Of a stretch of 64,000 nt of DNA, positions 61,870 through 64,000 are shown piece by piece (the stretch's first letter is position 1; each line of letters opens with the position of its first letter). The notes beneath the pieces were generated by a model. It was not told the origin of the DNA and did not search any database. It saw only the letters and a program-made list of their open reading frames with translations. The DNA comes from JASLQO01 sp002327525. Its GTDB lineage: Bacteria; Pseudomonadota; Gammaproteobacteria; Pseudomonadales; Azotimanducaceae. The DNA is taken from assembly GCA_030744435.1 (NCBI GenBank), contig JASLQO010000013.1:248001-312000 (forward strand), given 5' to 3'. The position numbers were made by a program, and so were the translations under genes.

Positions 61870-62574
61870 ATGGGTTGGGTGATTCGGCAGTACACGCTTC
61901 CGTTGCTGTTGGCGATCGCATTGCATGCGGTGGCTGTGGCCGCGCTGTACAGGGGTTTCAGCCCGGAAGCGGCCATCAGCAATGTGATCAAGCCGGTAAT
62001 CGTCAGGTCACACCTGCTGGTGTTGGAACCGGAAGCAAAGCCAAAACCCAAAGCGCCACCACCCAAAGCCCGGCCAAAGCCGGAAGTGAAGGAACCTGAG
62101 CCTGAAACCAAATCACCGCCGCGGGCCGAGGTGAAACCCGAACCCAAAGTGGACCAAGAAGCGCTGAGAGCCAGGCTCGAAGAAGCCCGGCGCCAGGAAC
62201 GGCTTCGCACCATGGCACAAACGGCCTTCGACGATCTGCTGGAGATGGAGTCCAGCGAGATAGCCGCGGGTGATGCGGAAGCCGTGGCGCAGAGTTATCG
62301 ATACGGTATTTACGAGCGGGTGGTGAACAACTGGTCGCGGCCGCCGAGTGCGCGCAAGGGCATGCAGGCGAAACTGCTGGTGGAGCTCGTGCCGACCGGA
62401 GATGTGGTGGCCGTAACCGTGACCGAGTCGAGTGGCAACGCCGCGTTCGACCGTTCCGCCGAGGCTGCGGTGCGCCGCGCTCGCAAGTTCGAGGTTCCTC
62501 GTGAGTCCGATATCTTCGAGCGCCACTTTCGGCGCTTTGCCTTGTTGTTCAAACCCGAGGATTTGTTGCGTTGA
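61870..62574 (+). CDS. tolA: Tol-Pal system protein TolA
   Basis: 234 residues from ATG 61870 (TTG 61864 overlaps the tolR stop). N-terminal helix, then a Lys/Pro/Glu-rich domain II (KPKPKAPPPKARPKPE, about 55-100) much shorter than in E. coli (421 residues total), and a C-terminal TonB-like domain with YGIYERVVNNWSRPP and SSGNAAFDRSAEAAV. Bridges the inner membrane to Pal/TolB. Confidence 0.93.
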   Translation: MGWVIRQYTLPLLLAIALHAVAVAALYRGFSPEAAISNVIKPVIVRSHLLVLEPEAKPKPKAPPPKARPKPEVKEPEPETKSPPRAEVKPEPKVDQEALRARLEEARRQERLRTMAQTAFDDLLEMESSEIAAGDAEAVAQSYRYGIYERVVNNWSRPPSARKGMQAKLLVELVPTGDVVAVTVTESSGNAAFDRSAEAAVRRARKFEVPRESDIFERHFRRFALLFKPEDLLR

Positions 62575-63899
62575 AACGGAGTGTAGGAATTCTGCTGTGC
62601 GTGTGGTCACAGCTCGCTATCTGGCCCGATGCGTTTGGGGCGGAGCCGCTCGATACCATCATCATCGATGTGGGGCGCGATCAGCAGACGCGTATCGCTG
62701 TCGTACCGTTTCGTTTGGCGCCCCAAGTCGAAGGGCTCGGCCAGATGAGCGACGTCATCGCATTCGATCTGGCACGCAGCGGGGACTTCGCACCGACGGA
62801 AGAGCAGAATATGCTGTCCTTTCCCAGCATACCGAGAGACGTGTTTTTTCGCGACTGGCGAATCCTGGGCGTGGAGTACCTGGTAATCGGGCGCGCGGCA
62901 TCCGCGGCCGAGGGGAATGTGGCGGTGGACTACCATCTCTATCACGTCGATACCGAGCGCATGCTGACTGAAGATCGAATCAGCGCATCTCCGGCAAAAT
63001 GGCGCGATGTCGCGCACCGTATCTCTGATGTGGTGTATGAGGAAATCACCGGTGTGCGCGGCGCCTTCTCGACGAGAATTCTGTACGTGTTGGCTGAAAA
63101 TCCGGGCACCAGCGCTGCCTCGTACCGGTTGGAACTGGCAGATTCGGATGGCGAGCGTTCACGCACGTTGTTCCAGTCCAGCGAACCCATCATGTCACCG
63201 GGATGGGCGCCTGATTCACGCTCGGTAGCTTACGTTTCGTTTGAGACCGGTCGGCCCGCCATCGTCGTTCAGAACCTCCTGAGCAACGCGCGTGAACTGC
63301 TACCCCGTTTCACTGGTATCAACGGATCGCCGGTCTTTTCACCGGATGGCAACCGGCTTGCACTGGTGTCGTCACGCGACGGCAATCCCGAAATATATGT
63401 GATGAACCTTGCGGATAGAAGCTTGCGGCGCATCACGCGCCACCCGGGAATCGATACCGAACCCAGCTGGACGCCGGATGGCCGCGGCTTGGTGTTCACA
63501 TCGGAACGCGGGGGGCGGCCTCAGATCTATCAACTCGAGCTCACCACCAACCTCGTGGATCGGCTGACTTTTACCGGCCGATACAATGCTCGGGCGCGGT
63601 TGCTGGACGACGGTCGGCACCTGGTTTTCGTCCATCGTGTGGACGGAGTCGATCACATCGCATGGCAGGATCTCGAGCAGGGTGACGTGCGCGTTCTGAC
63701 TGAGACGAGGCTCGACGAATCACCGTCGCTCGCGCCCAATGGGAGCATGCTAATCTACGCGACTCAGCATGAGGGTAAGGGTATACTTGCGGTCGTTTCG
63801 ATCGACGGCGCCGTGCGGTACCGGTTGCCGTCTTCTTCGGGCGATGTTCGCGAACCGGCATGGTCGCCGTTTCTCGATGCGTTGGGCGGAAACATATAG
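62571..63899 (+). CDS. tolB: Tol-Pal system beta-propeller protein TolB
   Basis: 442 residues from TTG 62571 overlapping the tolA stop. Signal peptide (KRSVGILLCVWSQLAI), an N-terminal domain, and a six-bladed WD-like propeller with repeats such as PVFSPDGNRLALVSSRDGNP split as FSPDGNRLALVSS and PEIYVMNL. Periplasmic partner of Pal and TolA. The gene pal is expected next but lies beyond the window. Confidence 0.96.
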   Translation: MKRSVGILLCVWSQLAIWPDAFGAEPLDTIIIDVGRDQQTRIAVVPFRLAPQVEGLGQMSDVIAFDLARSGDFAPTEEQNMLSFPSIPRDVFFRDWRILGVEYLVIGRAASAAEGNVAVDYHLYHVDTERMLTEDRISASPAKWRDVAHRISDVVYEEITGVRGAFSTRILYVLAENPGTSAASYRLELADSDGERSRTLFQSSEPIMSPGWAPDSRSVAYVSFETGRPAIVVQNLLSNARELLPRFTGINGSPVFSPDGNRLALVSSRDGNPEIYVMNLADRSLRRITRHPGIDTEPSWTPDGRGLVFTSERGGRPQIYQLELTTNLVDRLTFTGRYNARARLLDDGRHLVFVHRVDGVDHIAWQDLEQGDVRVLTETRLDESPSLAPNGSMLIYATQHEGKGILAVVSIDGAVRYRLPSSSGDVREPAWSPFLDALGGNI

Positions 63900-64000
63900 C
63901 AGCAGTGTAGCCCGAACCGGATGAAACTGAAGTGGTAGTCTCAAAACACACCGTATCTGTGATCGTGTTGCAGACTGACGACGAGACCGGACAGAAAGCC
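63900..64000. other. Tail after tolB
   Basis: 101 bases to the window edge. A frame open from GTG 63932 to the end is seen, but it has no ribosome site and does not look like the lipoprotein start of Pal, so I do not call a gene. Confidence 0.5.

Noticed and set aside
1..64000. CRISPR array, tRNA, rRNA or insertion sequence
   Set aside because: No regularly spaced repeats, no tRNA-like cloverleaf with a TTCGA arm in an intergenic gap, and no transposase or flanking terminal repeats were found by reading; short RNAs may have been missed.

Overview
This window looks like a piece of chromosome from a GC-rich (about 60% by eye), free-living gammaproteobacterium, quite possibly marine or aquatic. 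The evidence is the gene order yebC-ruvC-ruvA-ruvB-tolQ-tolR-tolA-tolB at the right end, plus metR, pdxH, miaE, rhlB, a short-form argC and a putative FNR/Dnr-type box. The large share of acyl-CoA and short-chain dehydrogenase genes suggests a lipid, branched-chain or steroid-like carbon diet. I cannot name the genus from sequence alone. No tRNA, rRNA, CRISPR array, insertion sequence or prophage was seen. Genes are packed tightly, with many 1-4 base stop/start overlaps, so most belong to operons.

Left third (1-20.4 kb). An FtsX-type ABC permease (cut by the window edge) is coupled to an AttH/CrtC-like lipoprotein, a Nudix hydrolase and a response regulator-PAS-GGDEF-EAL protein. Next come a Cys/Met-metabolism PLP enzyme, an SDR, purC, and an acyl-CoA carboxylase cluster: separate biotin carboxylase, free-standing biotinyl domain, crotonase and carboxyltransferase, followed by a MFE-2-like SDR. 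A possible surface-glycan or lipid cluster follows (glycosyltransferase, methyltransferase, prenyltransferase-like alpha-barrel protein, and a convergent methyltransferase), then an HD-domain hydrolase and MetR.

Middle (20.4-45 kb). A three-gene membrane operon ends in a 34-residue one-helix protein and has an FNR/Dnr-like box placed at about -41.5. It converges on a VOC-small membrane protein-coiled-coil membrane protein-MBL hydrolase-pdxH operon. Next are an rRNA m5C methyltransferase, a SixA-like phosphatase, an SDR/VOC pair, an LLM oxidoreductase and a rhomboid protease, with two decayed ABC ATPase genes between them. A six-gene overlapping operon runs argC-aminotransferase-rhlB-nitrilase-AI-2E transporter-hisC. 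An ArsR-type sensor with a near-perfect 12-6-12 operator sits in front of a CDF-like metal exporter. An esterase-miaE-glycosyltransferase-membrane protein operon is divergent from an MsbA-like ABC exporter.

Right third (45-64 kb). AMACR-type racemase, propionyl-CoA synthetase and an ABM-domain protein form another acyl-CoA operon. A graveyard follows with a broken GNAT gene and an ArsC remnant. Then come a YihY/BrkB membrane protein with a TlpA-like lipoprotein, an acyl-CoA dehydrogenase, a lytic transglycosylase, proS, an HU-like protein, fmdB-aspS-yebC-ruvCAB and tolQRAB.

The items I rate most worth a second look are the FNR-box membrane operon with its small protein, the split and divergent biotin-dependent carboxylase, the possible AUU-initiated coiled-coil membrane gene, the ArsR operator/exporter unit and the 40-residue acidic small ORF.
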